From Fragilaria crotonensis (lineage: Eukaryota; Bacillariophyta; Fragilariophyceae; Fragilariales; Fragilariaceae), in the NCBI GenBank assembly GCA_022925895.1, contig JAKSYS010000192.1:1-64000 (forward strand): 64,000 nt of DNA, written 5' to 3'. The notes under the pieces were generated by a model. The model saw only the letters and a list, made by a program, of their open reading frames with translations, did not search any database and had not been told where the DNA came from. Numbering within the stretch: position 1 is the first letter of the stretch; each line of letters starts with the position of its first letter. Made by a program: the position numbers and the translations under genes. This document shows positions 20,089 through 30,759 of this stretch, one piece after another.

Positions 20089-23068
20089 CTAAATTGGAAG
20101 ACATCTCGTCTCAAAGATGCGGTTGCTCACGTGCTGCACTCGCGCGGAAAGGTATCGGATACAAATCAAATCAATGAGTCGAGCAGCACGAGGGGCTGAC
20201 TCAAGAAGAATTTCATACGATTCCCGGGATAGCGAATACACGACAGCGTCGGTGGATATACATTTCACAGAGCTCATCCTTCCGACACCCTCAACAAAGC
20301 CAAGCTCTCCAATGCTATTGCCGGCGCTGACTAGTTCACTGGTCCCAGCCTCGTTCTCAAGCTCTGATATAAGAACTCCGCGAATGAGCAGTTTTACTGA
20401 TATACTGGGCGACCCTTGCTTCCAGATCGTTTCCCCCTTCAAGTACACTTCCCTTTCGTAGCGAGAGAAGAGCTGTTCGACGAGCAACTTGTCAGCACCG
20501 CAGAGGTTTACGAGATAGGCTAATGCCACTTCATTTTCATCCAAAATCGACGAGCATTTCTTCAGCGCTGTGCTGTCGACGATTGGGTTGTCGTCCAATA
20601 GGTTGGGGTCTTGTCTGGCGATGAGGAAATTCTCAGCGTAGGTGAGGGCAATGTTCAAGTCTTCTGAGATATGACTCCCGCAATAGAGCATCGCTTGTAC
20701 TTCGTCGTGCGATGAGACTCGAGGTAGATCGAGCAATCCAGTGCTTTCGTCTGCACTATGATGATGCCGATGCGGTGTGGTGGGATGAGCCGTCAGCTCC
20801 TTCGAAAGGTCAAATGCGCAAGGGAAACCGTGTTGCGAGCCAGTCACAAAGATTGAGAGCTTCACATCAAACTGACTGCGAACAAAAGTCTTGATTTTTG
20901 TAACGGCTTGGGCAGCAGACGAGTCGATCCCAAGCACTAATGAGAAGTCGATTATAACAATCAATGGTTGGTCGATCGTACCGAATCTAGCATCCAGGAG
21001 TTCATTGATGCTCTTTGTCAAATGGGCCATATTTCCAAAGAAAAGATGCCCCTGCAATTGGATCACCAATATTCTGGAGCGTCCAATGGAGGGATCGTCC
21101 AAAATGGCGCGGGCCTTGCGGTTGCGATTCCGTCGGTCGCTCCTCAGAGTCGCGGCCGACATGCTCCCTCGAACGGGATCCACGTAGGTCATATTCTGGG
21201 CCACAAAGGTAAAAATGGCAGTCAGAACTCCTGTAATCATGGCTGCATCCATTCCATATAGAGTCATGACAACGATGCTGTGTGATGAACCGCAAATGAT
21301 CTGTGTCAGAGCCATTCGTGTCCAAGGCGATCTTTTCCACTCACACAGTGCACAAATCGTACGTACATGAGCAGTACGCCACCATATTCCAACCGATCGA
21401 ACTTCGAGTACGAGTCGATTACACCCTCTAGAAAGAGATCAATCCCAACATGGAGCAAAAGAGTCCCTGCCATGCACCGAGGAATGTACGAGGCAACAGT
21501 GGGGCCAACAATGTAGAGGAGCACAGTGACAAGCGCGACGGCGAACCCTGAAGCCTTTCCTGTTCCTCCGGATTTGTCGTAGATTACAGATTGAGTGTAC
21601 GCCATGTAATTTTGGAGACCTCCTACACAGCCTGACAAGAGATTTGAGTAGCCATGCGCAATCAATTCCGTGTTCATATCTACCTCCGTGTCTATCGAAA
21701 GAGTGAGCGTGAGTAAAACGGCGAGGCTGCGCGGTACAGCGTCAGGGACAAAATTCTCTTACTCGTCGACAGAGCAAACGCCGGTATGTTGATCGGGACA
21801 TGAATAAGAGAGAAGAGAGTCAGGGCCACCAAAGTGGGTATGGAATCGACAATGGCCGGCCATGAAATTGTTCTCAAATCTACGACCGTCCACATCGTGA
21901 CCAATTCATGGTTCCAAATGGAGGAGGATGCATCACCCGCGCCTTGTAACGAGGGAAAGAAGTACCCTGCCTTGGTGGCATCTTCAACGCTAACATGGAT
22001 GATCCAGAGACCGAGGTAGAACATGGGAGTCACGAGGCAAAAGTATATGGGGGACAAGAGCGAGTAGAGCGGTTTGCCTTCCCGATCCCGCAAGACTCCG
22101 TCCAAGGTGCGCAAGACAACTTCCAACACGAGGACAACAACAACGAGGTGAAAATTTTCCCATGCCTGGGTGAAGACCGCATCGATGGTGACCTCGATTC
22201 CAGTCTTGGCAAGGAAGACTCCGATACCCGCAATGCACCCGACCAACACGTGATTCGGGAAGTAATATACAATACGCCCCAGATTCAACTGTCCCAGAAC
22301 CATAAAGACAATTCCCACAATGACGGAAGATAGTCCAAAGAGGAACAAGAGTGTCGACAGAGCCTCCGTTCCGTACCCCTGGCGACGAATAACCACCTGT
22401 GTCAGGGCGTGACAAAATGGAACATTTTCAACCATTTGCAACCCAATCGGATTGGCAAATCCACTTTTGAGAGTAAAGATAATTTGACCCAATAGGGTGG
22501 AAAGTAAAAACATGCGAATACCCAAGGCTTCTTTGCCTGGTACTGGGAAAGAACCATGCACATTGTCATCTCCCGATGCGGATGTGTCATGACTCCCCAT
22601 TTCACTCCATCCGATTGGAAAATAGGATACTCCAAAGGGAATACCAATCATGAGATGAAACATGCCGATCAACGCAATGGCGGGTATTTGACCTGCTGCC
22701 TTTCCAAGTTGCTCCATGACGCATGGTCCTTGGCTATGGCGACTTGAATCTCCGTCGTCGCGTTCGACTTTCATCGGAGTTTTCCTTGTCTCCGTACACG
22801 TGTCAGCTGTTGGTATAGTTGTTGTTGTTGTGGGCAATAATTGAAGATTGGAGGAACCCATCATGGAAGTTCGCACCCGTTCCATGGCACTGGCAGCATC
22901 GTAGCGAAATGATGCGGACCGCTGCCATGGTTGTCTCGTTAAATTCGAAGAATGATGTTGCTGTAGTTGTTCGGGTGAAGTTCCGGTGTCCATTGTTGTT
23001 GCGTCCGATTGTGATTGTCTTTCCTTCGCAGTCACACTGTGTGGTAAATCATGTACGTGATTAAACAA
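20089..23068 (-). CDS. SulP/SLC26 anion transporter with STAS and cyclic-nucleotide-binding-like domains
   Basis: Three exons are read on the minus strand: 23068-21763, 21691-21363 and 21300-20089, giving 948 residues. Intron 1 (21,692-21,762) is GTAAGA...ATAG. Intron 2 is best read as 21,301-21,362 (GTACGA...ACAG), although a GTGAGT donor at 21,344 would keep the same frame. A Ser/Gln-rich N-terminus precedes a SulP membrane domain with many hydrophobic helices (GQIPAIALIGMFHLMIGIPF, LIAHGYSNLLSGCVGG, VMTLYGMDAAMITG). The STAS domain contains LVIQLQGHLFFGN and VIIDFSLVLGIDSSA. The C-terminal cNMP-like domain contains EVYLKGETIWKQG and IGELGFVEG. SulP proteins move sulfate, bicarbonate or other anions across membranes; the substrate cannot be told from sequence. 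It faces the intact LRR gene and is divergent from the carotenoid gene. Confidence 0.9.
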
Positions 23069-23862
23069 CTTCAGCTGATGATCACGATGGCGTTGTTTCA
23101 GGGATGAGTACTTTTCCTATAGCTATAGCAGGTCAACAAGCTGAAAATGATGGCATGACTGAGGCGACACCTTGAGGTTCGCTGGGGTAGCCTCTCCTTA
23201 TTATTGAAACCAGTACTATGAACTATACAGTAGTACTATACTGTACACATACAAAAGGTCAACATCAATTGATTCATCGAGGCGAGCCCGTGAGGAAGAT
23301 TCTGCCCTGCTCCCAACGAAAAATACAAAACTGGACTGGTGGAGGATAACATGGCACCAGTAGAATCTTGAAATTCATACGTGCATGTTGCGGGTAGTAG
23401 AGTATGCATGCATAGATGCATAGGGTATATGGATACAGTATTTGAATTACCAATCAGCGCTACGCCACTCTGGACACTGGTACAATTTGTACACAAGTGG
23501 ATACTGTAGTACCAGGTATGGAGCCGTTATTACGGTGATACTGTACATGTTCTAATTCATATGATCTTCGATATATCATATATTCATACGGATATGTCAT
23601 AGAGGACAATTGATGTGTGATTTTGATGGCCGACAGATCGACAGTCGTCACTGACTCTTCAACATGAAGCTCACTCCACTTACCATTTACACTGCTATTC
23701 CCTCCCATCACACATCATCACACATCACATCACATCACATCACGACAATACAACTGCCACTGAACTCCAAACTACGACTTCACGTGATAACTTATTGGAA
23801 CAGCTGCTCAACATTATACTCATCTACTGACATAAGACCTTTCATCCCACATCACTACGACA
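23069..23862. promoter_or_regulatory. Divergent intergenic region between SLC26 and zeta-carotene isomerase
   Basis: This is 794 bases between two gene starts and must contain both promoters. It has GTAC clusters near 23,220-23,250 and 23,500-23,560 and a CACAT/CATCA microsatellite at about 23,708-23,742. No specific factor site can be claimed. Confidence 0.4.
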
Positions 23863-25085
23863 ATGAAAGTTTTCCAAAACAGTCGTCTACTCGTCATTTT
23901 CGCCACGAGCCTTGCAGTTGGTGTGGATTCCTTTTTGCCGATTCGGGCTACAGGCTTCTCGGTTGCGGTTGCGAAGCCCTCGCCTTCGTCCTTGTCCTTG
24001 CGGAAATCTGGGTCACTCCCACAATATTCCGAGTACCAAGGTTCCTCACCTCTCCTTCACTTGTCGTCATCGACTGAGACGGAGGATGCGAAGCGCGCAT
24101 TAATTGGTGATGATTCGGCCTATTTCTCCTTCGAAGAACAGGTACGTGCGTAGTGCGCCATGTCACTGCTTCCGACGAAAATGGTCTTTCCATTGCATTG
24201 TCCTGATCTCCAAGCTCTGACACTCCTTGCTCACCACGGAACTAGAAATTGGATTCCTGGATCAAGTTTTCTGCTGCGACTGGCTTTGTATTAATTGCAT
24301 TATCCTACCTGTGGTTCATTCCAGGAGGACCAGCTTGGGGTGACGTCTTCTTGGACGGAACCCAGGCTGCCATTGGAACGACGGATCCAGCTGCTACGAT
24401 TTTTGCCATGCTCACCATCTTTGCCGTGGCACATTCTGGATTGGCTGGTTTGCGTCCGTACGCCGAAGAAATCGTGGGAGCCAGAGCCTGGCGAGTCCTC
24501 TTCGCCTGCGTTAGTTTACCATTGGCACTCTCCTGCATTTCCTACTTTGTCAATCACGCTCACGATGGACCAGTCTTGTGGGATGTCACACATGTTCCTG
24601 GAGCCCACACTCTGTTCTTCATCACCAACTTTGTTTCCTTCCTCTTCCTGTATCCCTCAACATTCAATTTATTAGAAATCGCCGCCGTCGAACGTCCCCA
24701 ATTGCACTTGTGGGAGACGGGTGTCATTCGGATCACCCGCCACCCTCAGGCCGTCGGTCAGTTCTTGTGGTGCGCGGCTCACATGGCATACTTGGGAACC
24801 AGCACGGCCGTGGCCGCCTCGGCTGTCCTGTGCGCGCATCATGCCTTTGCCGTGTGGCATGGCGATGCACGATTGAAACAAAAACACGGCGAGGCGTTTG
24901 ATGCCATCCAGGCGACCACGTCTGTAGTGCCGTTTGCAGCGATTCTCGATGGGAGACAGCAGCTGCCGGAGGACTATTGGAAGGAGTTTGCGCGTGGGCC
25001 GTACTTTCTGGTGGTGGGAGGAACCCTGGCGGCCTACTTTGCCCACCCGTACATGCAAGCGGGAGCAGCACTGCTGCACTGGTAA
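23863..25085 (+). CDS. ZISO: 15-cis-zeta-carotene isomerase (NnrU family), plastid-targeted
   Basis: Two exons, 23863-24141 and 24246-25085, are split by a 104-base GTACGT...CTAG intron and give 372 residues. The protein converts 9,15,9'-tri-cis- to 9,9'-di-cis-zeta-carotene, between phytoene desaturase and zeta-carotene desaturase. Residues 1-23 form a signal peptide ending GVDS|FLP, a variant of the diatom ASAFAP plastid-import motif, followed by a Ser-rich transit region. The mature part has the NnrU/Z-ISO pattern: [12 protein letters not shown] and [12 protein letters not shown], the helix [13 protein letters not shown] with the conserved His, and [14 protein letters not shown] and [10 protein letters not shown], whose His residues match heme/metal ligands in the family. 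Several TM helices fit a plastid membrane protein. The gene is divergent from the transporter. Confidence 0.92.
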
Positions 25086-25689
25086 ATGAAATCGTTTTTA
25101 GTAGGAACCAAGTTACCTCGTCTCCGCGATGGTTCTACGCTTTTCATTGTCGACGAACGCATAACAAGAAAGATCACATTTCAGTTGACTTTGCAGATTA
25201 TGTGGTCATTCTTATATTGAGCGAGAGTATCCGGCCTACCGGTAGATGACTTCAACGTTGACAAACCTCTGTGAATTGTAGTTCGACAAGAATCCTCTAA
25301 CAGGGATCACATCTTCTATTTCAATCATCTACAGTATTGCTTCAGCCATGAAATGACAAAGCTACTTCATGCTCGCGAAGATGGTGTGCTATCTAATCGG
25401 GGTACAAGTACTATCTTGGACGGCACGATAGTTGTGTGAAAGGTTCTGTATTCAAGAACCCGAATTAGTTTTTTAGCTTCCGTAGATGTTACGGTGTACT
25501 CGTACTACTACCAGGTAGCTTCTATTTGGAGTGCTGTACTAACGATCCTCTCACCTGTTTAATTTTTTTGTCATACTAACATGCAGTGTAAATACAGGCT
25601 CATTACCTTAAACAGGCGCCAGTAGCACGACAAAAACGAAGAACGAAGAATGAGGAACAAACATCACGACGAACAGTACAACAAGGACG
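25086..25689. other. Spacer between ZISO and the DEAD-box helicase
   Basis: No gene is seen. The 100 bases before the helicase ATG are A-rich (ACGACAAAAACGAAGAACGAAG), as in many diatom 5' leaders. Confidence 0.45.
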
Positions 25690-27288
25690 ATGGTTTTGCT
25701 TAGATTGTTGCTGTTATCCTTGTCAATACAGTCATCGTCATGCTTCCTACCGAGTTATGCCCCTATATCATCACGTCCTAGTACATTCTTGTCGGAAACA
25801 GTACCGTCACAACCAAACACGGAAGAGCAACTATCGCATTCGACATCAGACGCCTCCCTCCTTTCCACTTCCACATTTGCCGATCACATTCCTAATTTAC
25901 CTGACTGGTTGTTGCAACGATGTCTCGATTGCGGATGGAATCACCCCACTGTTATTCAACAACGCGCATGGGAAGCAATGTCCTCCGAGGCTAATGAGAA
26001 TGATGAGGAGGACAACGACGGCAGTCGTCGTGCTGCCGTCGATGTTGTGTTGCAAGCACAGACGGGCAGTGGCAAGACACTTGCCTTTTTGGTACCCATC
26101 CTTGCTGGCATTGAACCCCATCGTGCGGCCATTCAGGCCGTGATTGTTGTGCCCACACGAGAATTGGGACTCCAAGTTGGACGTGTGGCCAAACGATTGA
26201 CGGCCAAGACACCCATTGTGGTGATGAACATTTTGGAGGGGAGGAGTTCCAACAAACGACAGCGAGCGTGGGCATGGTCGGAACCTCCACAAATTGTGAT
26301 TGGGACACCACAAGAACTCACTGATATGGTGGAATATGGAGGGATTAGGTACAATTCTGTCAAGTATGTTGTAGTGGATGAAGTCGATGCTTGTCTTTTG
26401 GGAAATGGTGGATCGTTAACAACAAATGCGGGACCTCTGCATTTGCTGCTTTCGAAATACTTGTCACCGACCTTTGCCAAGGGGGAAGAAGAACAGGAGT
26501 CCACCTTAAATATCGCAGAGTCAACGAAATCACGTCTATTGTCGCAAACAAGACAAACTATCTTCTGCTCGGCGACCATCCCTCAACATCGACATTTCAT
26601 CAAGCAGTGTGTTCAGAATCAGTGGACATTATCAGAACCAGTTTATGTCTGCGCCAATCCCGGCGATGTTTTACCACCGACGTTGTCACATTCCTATCTT
26701 GTAACGTCATCCAAAGAGAAAAAAGTGACTGCGCTACGTCGCCTTCTCAAAAAGAAGCAGTCCGCGATTCGCAAGGTGCTCGTGTTTTGCGAACCCAATC
26801 GCCCTCTAGAAGAAATCGCCCAAGTTCTTGCCAATGACCTCAAGGGGATTGTATGGAAACAGGGATTCGGAGAGGAACAGGAACGTAATGCCGGTGCGGC
26901 AATTGTATCGGTCTTGCGCTATGAGGATTCAGTTACCATGCGAACCTCGGCCATGTTGGGCTTTCAAGGTACCAACGGTGGTGTGATTGAAGGTCGTCGG
27001 GACGACGACGAGCATGCCCATGTTGACAGTGGACCAATTCGGATACTTTTATCAACTGATCATGCAGCTCGGGGACTGGATGTTGAGGATGTGACGCATG
27101 TCATACAATTTGATTTGCCACATCAAGCCGACACCTACGTGCATCGGGCGGGTCGTGCGGGACGACTGGGTCGTGATGGGTGGGTCATTTCAATACTGAC
27201 GCCAGATCAAGAATTTGTACTGGAGAGAATGGCCAACAAATTGGGCTTGCAAGATATCAAGTGCATAGGACGGCAAAAAGATCAGTAG
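25690..27288 (+). CDS. DEAD-box-type RNA helicase with DEVD box, probably plastid-targeted
   Basis: This is a 532-residue single-exon protein. Residues 1-18 are a hydrophobic signal peptide followed at SSSC|FLP by Phe, matching the diatom plastid-import junction. The motifs appear in order: a Q-motif-like segment (F63 to Q91), AQTGSGKT (123-130), PTRELG (155-160), GTP (205-207), VVVDEVD (227-233), SAT (294-296), a C-terminal domain with STDHAARGLDVEDV, and HRAGRAGR (485-492). Family members unwind short RNA duplexes or remodel RNPs using ATP; a role in plastid rRNA or mRNA handling is inferred from the presequence. Motif II is DEVD instead of DEAD, a substitution seen in some families and compatible with activity. 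The 3' end converges on the MscS gene, 95 bases away. Confidence 0.9.
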   Translation: MVLLRLLLLSLSIQSSSCFLPSYAPISSRPSTFLSETVPSQPNTEEQLSHSTSDASLLSTSTFADHIPNLPDWLLQRCLDCGWNHPTVIQQRAWEAMSSEANENDEEDNDGSRRAAVDVVLQAQTGSGKTLAFLVPILAGIEPHRAAIQAVIVVPTRELGLQVGRVAKRLTAKTPIVVMNILEGRSSNKRQRAWAWSEPPQIVIGTPQELTDMVEYGGIRYNSVKYVVVDEVDACLLGNGGSLTTNAGPLHLLLSKYLSPTFAKGEEEQESTLNIAESTKSRLLSQTRQTIFCSATIPQHRHFIKQCVQNQWTLSEPVYVCANPGDVLPPTLSHSYLVTSSKEKKVTALRRLLKKKQSAIRKVLVFCEPNRPLEEIAQVLANDLKGIVWKQGFGEEQERNAGAAIVSVLRYEDSVTMRTSAMLGFQGTNGGVIEGRRDDDEHAHVDSGPIRILLSTDHAARGLDVEDVTHVIQFDLPHQADTYVHRAGRAGRLGRDGWVISILTPDQEFVLERMANKLGLQDIKCIGRQKDQ

Positions 27289-27383
27289 TTCAAGTGCAGT
27301 ACCAATCTAAAGAGCGTGGTCGATTACGGCGAGCGTAATATAAATCTATCGTGAGTCTCCCTATGCCATCACAATCAGTCAAG

Positions 27384-28784
27384 TTATGCCAACTGTCCTT
27401 CACGGTAGACTGCGTGATGTTTGTCGTGAGCTTTGTGCACGTCATATCGTGGCATTGCAAATGTGACACCAACCTCCTCGGCAACCCGAGCAATCGTTTT
27501 CAACACAAGCTCCTGGTTTTCATAGAATTCATCCCCCGTCGGTTTGCGGTAATGATGGGTATCGACGACTACCAGGAGATGATCGCTTTCAAATCCTCGC
27601 CAATTTGCTCGGAATGGCCGAGATCCATCTAGAATAAGGTGCTCGCATTCCTTAACCAATTCGCTTTTCAGTTCGGTGCAAAATTTTGTGATCTTAGCGT
27701 GGTCCGCATACGAAATGCGCAGGTTGACTTTGACTTGGCATTTATCCATCCTCGAAAAATTGCTGATTCGTTGGTTGGCCAGCTCATTGTTTGGAATTTT
27801 AATAACAATCTCATCTGCGCCTCTCAGATCTGTGTAGAACCAACCCATCGCCTCGACGACTCCTCTTGTTGAATCACGGAGTTGGATGTCCTCGCCAACA
27901 TGAAACCTTTCGCTTGTAGTCACAGCAATCCCGCTTACAATTTGAGCTGCCATGTCCCTACTTGCCATTCCAAAGACAAAGGTTCCAAGCCCACCAAATG
28001 CGAATAATGATGCCAATCCTGGTCCAATTTGAAAGTTTATCGTGTCCATGATGGAAAGGCCCAGCGCGAGGTAAATCAACACATCCACGACTCGGTCAAA
28101 CACAACTGCCTTTCCCAAATTGTCAGGTTTGCACTCAATGGCCTCACCGAGGAGGTAGCGTTTCAGATGCATCAACTTGAAGCATCCCCATGTGGTGAAG
28201 AGACACCGAGCAAAATCACCACTGGGGTCTCTCATCGCCTCAAAACTGTACCCCATAACCTGAAGAGCAATCAAAGTACAATCAAACCAAAATACAAGTA
28301 CTGCCAATCGAGCCAATTGTTGGATCAAGGTTGCGATGGAATACGTGACAGAATCATAGTAATCGTCGTTCAATTCCTTGCTCGTGTGTGCCCTTGTCTG
28401 GAACACATTCTCCGGAACCTTCTTACTACACTGCGAGTGTTGTGATTGCGACCCAGCGAGTTCGTCAGCCTTGGTCGACGACGAAATGTCTTTCTCAAAG
28501 ACACGATAGAACAAACGCCCAATTTGAACAGAAAAGAGACTCAAAACAATCAAGAAAATAACATCCTCGACATCGATCGCGTAGATGAGCTCTTGCCAAA
28601 TTCGCCGCAATTTCTCGGGATGAATGTACAATTTCGATAGGTGTGGTCGGATCTTGCCTGCAAGCGACAATCTCCCGTGAAGATCGACGTGTTGTTGTTC
28701 GATCATTGTTTCCTCAACGTGACTGACAATTACATCTTGAACAGTCGTCGGTGATTCCTTGGTATGATGATTAAACAAACCCAT
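27384..28784 (-). CDS. MscS-like mechanosensitive ion channel
   Basis: This is a 466-residue single-exon protein. Hydrophobic segments lie at about 74-95, 148-178, 228-248 and 254-275. The last, GGLGTFVFGMASRDMAAQIV, is the pore-lining Gly/Ala-rich helix of MscS. It is followed by the beta-domain signature FHVGEDIQL (about 294-302), GVVEAMGWFYTDLR, and IPNNELANQRISNFSR (about 330-345). MscS channels open under membrane tension and release osmolytes. There is no clear presequence, so plasma-membrane or endomembrane location is open. The N-terminus (residues 1-65) is polar and not conserved. The 3' end converges on the helicase gene; the 5' end is divergent from the helicase-associated-repeat gene. 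Confidence 0.9.
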   Translation of the reverse strand: MGLFNHHTKESPTTVQDVIVSHVEETMIEQQHVDLHGRLSLAGKIRPHLSKLYIHPEKLRRIWQELIYAIDVEDVIFLIVLSLFSVQIGRLFYRVFEKDISSSTKADELAGSQSQHSQCSKKVPENVFQTRAHTSKELNDDYYDSVTYSIATLIQQLARLAVLVFWFDCTLIALQVMGYSFEAMRDPSGDFARCLFTTWGCFKLMHLKRYLLGEAIECKPDNLGKAVVFDRVVDVLIYLALGLSIMDTINFQIGPGLASLFAFGGLGTFVFGMASRDMAAQIVSGIAVTTSERFHVGEDIQLRDSTRGVVEAMGWFYTDLRGADEIVIKIPNNELANQRISNFSRMDKCQVKVNLRISYADHAKITKFCTELKSELVKECEHLILDGSRPFRANWRGFESDHLLVVVDTHHYRKPTGDEFYENQELVLKTIARVAEEVGVTFAMPRYDVHKAHDKHHAVYREGQLA

Positions 28785-29652
28785 AGTAACGAACCGTTTC
28801 GTGCCGTTGTCCCAGTCACGTTGCGGACTACTCCCGGTGTAGAGTGTCGCCGATAAGATACGCTTGGCGCTGGTTGAGCTCTGGCAGCAATCTACGCTAT
28901 CGTTACGGTGAGAGCAAGACTGAGAGATGGGGTCAAAAGCAAATACAGGCCATTGTCATAGCATGATAAGACTTGGTTGATCGCTTTCTTGCCGTTGCGT
29001 GTGTTGGATCTCTTCGGATCCGGGATTGCTCTCTTCAAGATAGCATGCACAAATAGCACGTAGATCCCACAGTACTATATTACCGGTCACTGGTGCTACT
29101 TGCATAGTACAGTACACGAAGGGATCAGTTTGTGACGTCAGAATTGACACCTGTACACTTTACACTACAGTACTGTACATCTTCTAACGGCTTCACGAGA
29201 CGACATTCGTAAGAAAACGAAACTACTTGCAAAAACGCTTCTGCCACTTCTCCGATACTATTCATATATAAGTCTTCTCTCAGCCGTTTCCTTCTACGAC
29301 TAGTATGTCCGACCATCGCGTGGTTGGTGTTGGATCCTTTCCTCGACGAGTTAGCCGTTGTACAGTACTGGATTCCAAGCAGTACGGAGTACCAGGCAAT
29401 ACTGAATACTGGATGTCAATTATTTGTGTGGAGTATGACATACGTGTCCGTCCTACAATTCTGAGGTCGTACCCGGTGCTCGAGCACCAGGTACCATGTA
29501 GTACTCTGCGTATTCGTGTATCGTGTATTCCATTCGAGCGAACTGGCTCAATCATAATTATGTGATGCCCTTCGTCACCATGCATCACTCTCCCAGCAAC
29601 GGATCCCTGCCAAATTTCCTGACCTTCGTTGCCCAAATTTCTGAAGTAGTAA
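28785..29652. promoter_or_regulatory. Divergent intergenic region (MscS / HA-repeat gene)
   Basis: 868 bases between two gene starts, rich in GTAC tetramers at 29,060-29,190 and 29,350-29,520. No gene is seen. Frames at 29,125-29,663 minus and 29,305-29,565 plus lack domains. Confidence 0.4.
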
Positions 29653-30759
29653 ATGTACGGCACTTCCTACTATTCTTGGTTTTCGAATTCGCATCGAACA
29701 ACACCCCGCACTTTCACCAACACTGTGATCATCAGCGACTACTACAAACGATCAATTCTCTTCGATCCAATGGCACCAAACGTTGACGCTATCTGGAACC
29801 AGAGGTTTCATGACATGGTTGCATACAAGGAAACCCATGGCCACTTGAAGATTACATGTAACGCTGACCCTGCTACCTTGAAACTCAGAGAATGGATGCG
29901 AAGGCAGCGAAAGGATCGTTATAAACTGCGGCCGTACCGACTCAAGAAGCTGAATTCAATTGGTTTCGAGTGGCATTTTGATGCGGGCGCTGTGTGGGAT
30001 GGATATGTGGCCATGTACGCCGCTTTTATTGAGGACTTTGGGGTAACTTGCATTCCTGAAAAGGCATCTGTTCTGAGCAATTGGATACGTCGTCAACGAT
30101 TGAGTTACAGAGAAGGCCGGTTGACGGATGACCGAATAGACAAGCTCAATGAGATTGGATTTCCGTGGGGAGCAGTGGGTTTCCATGATCGAACCAAGCC
30201 GAGCTTCTTTCCTGAGTTTGCTCAGGCAAACGGACCAGCAAATCCTGAAAATCCAGATGAGTTTTTACTTCAGATTTGGAATTCGAGGTACAAAGCCTTG
30301 GCCGAGCACAAAAAGAGAGTTGGGCACTGTCTTGTCTCTGAGGATGTCGACTGTTCACTCCAGAAATGGTGTGCCAAGCAGAGATTGCTCCATTCAACTG
30401 GCGCACTCATTGCGTCCCGAGCCACGATGCTTGAGGCCCTTGACTTTGATTTCCGCATTGACTCTGCGCCATCGAAGTCAGAAGCATGGGAAAGCATGTA
30501 CAGGCAGCTGGAGTCTTTCCAGGAACAGAGCGGCCACTGTATTGTTCCCCCGCGAACTCGTCAACATCGAAGTCTGAATTGTTGGGTGAAGATGCAACGC
30601 CAACAAGCACTAACGATGGATCCCAGGATGCGGGCGAAGCTCGACAAACTTGGATTTTGCTGGACAGTTGATGACGATAATGACGTTACAATGACGATAG
30701 CATCGCAAACATCTACTGAATGTGGCAACACACCTACAAAATTGGGGACCATGAAATGA
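29653..30759 (+). CDS. Protein with four helicase-associated (HA) repeats
   Basis: This 368-residue protein is almost entirely four copies of the ~65-residue helicase-associated domain, without any helicase. The repeats start near residues 45 (WNQRFHDMVAYKETHGHLKI), 115 (WDGYVAMYAAFIEDFG), 200 (WNSRYKALAEHKKRVGHC) and 275 (WESMYRQLESFQEQSGHC). Each ends with a W-x-x-x-Q-R and KLxxIGFxW type segment. Stand-alone HA-repeat proteins are expanded in diatoms; the fold resembles a small helical nucleic-acid-binding domain, but no specific role is established that I know of. The ATG at 29,770 (CCAATGGCA) begins just before repeat 1 and is an equally good start. The stop overlaps an ATG of the next frame at 30,756 (ATGA). 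Confidence 0.75.
   Translation: MYGTSYYSWFSNSHRTTPRTFTNTVIISDYYKRSILFDPMAPNVDAIWNQRFHDMVAYKETHGHLKITCNADPATLKLREWMRRQRKDRYKLRPYRLKKLNSIGFEWHFDAGAVWDGYVAMYAAFIEDFGVTCIPEKASVLSNWIRRQRLSYREGRLTDDRIDKLNEIGFPWGAVGFHDRTKPSFFPEFAQANGPANPENPDEFLLQIWNSRYKALAEHKKRVGHCLVSEDVDCSLQKWCAKQRLLHSTGALIASRATMLEALDFDFRIDSAPSKSEAWESMYRQLESFQEQSGHCIVPPRTRQHRSLNCWVKMQRQQALTMDPRMRAKLDKLGFCWTVDDDNDVTMTIASQTSTECGNTPTKLGTMK

Noticed and set aside
19751-20104. 117-residue frame on the minus strand after the SLC26 stop
   Set aside because: No domain, overlaps the end of SLC26 and lies in its 3' flank.
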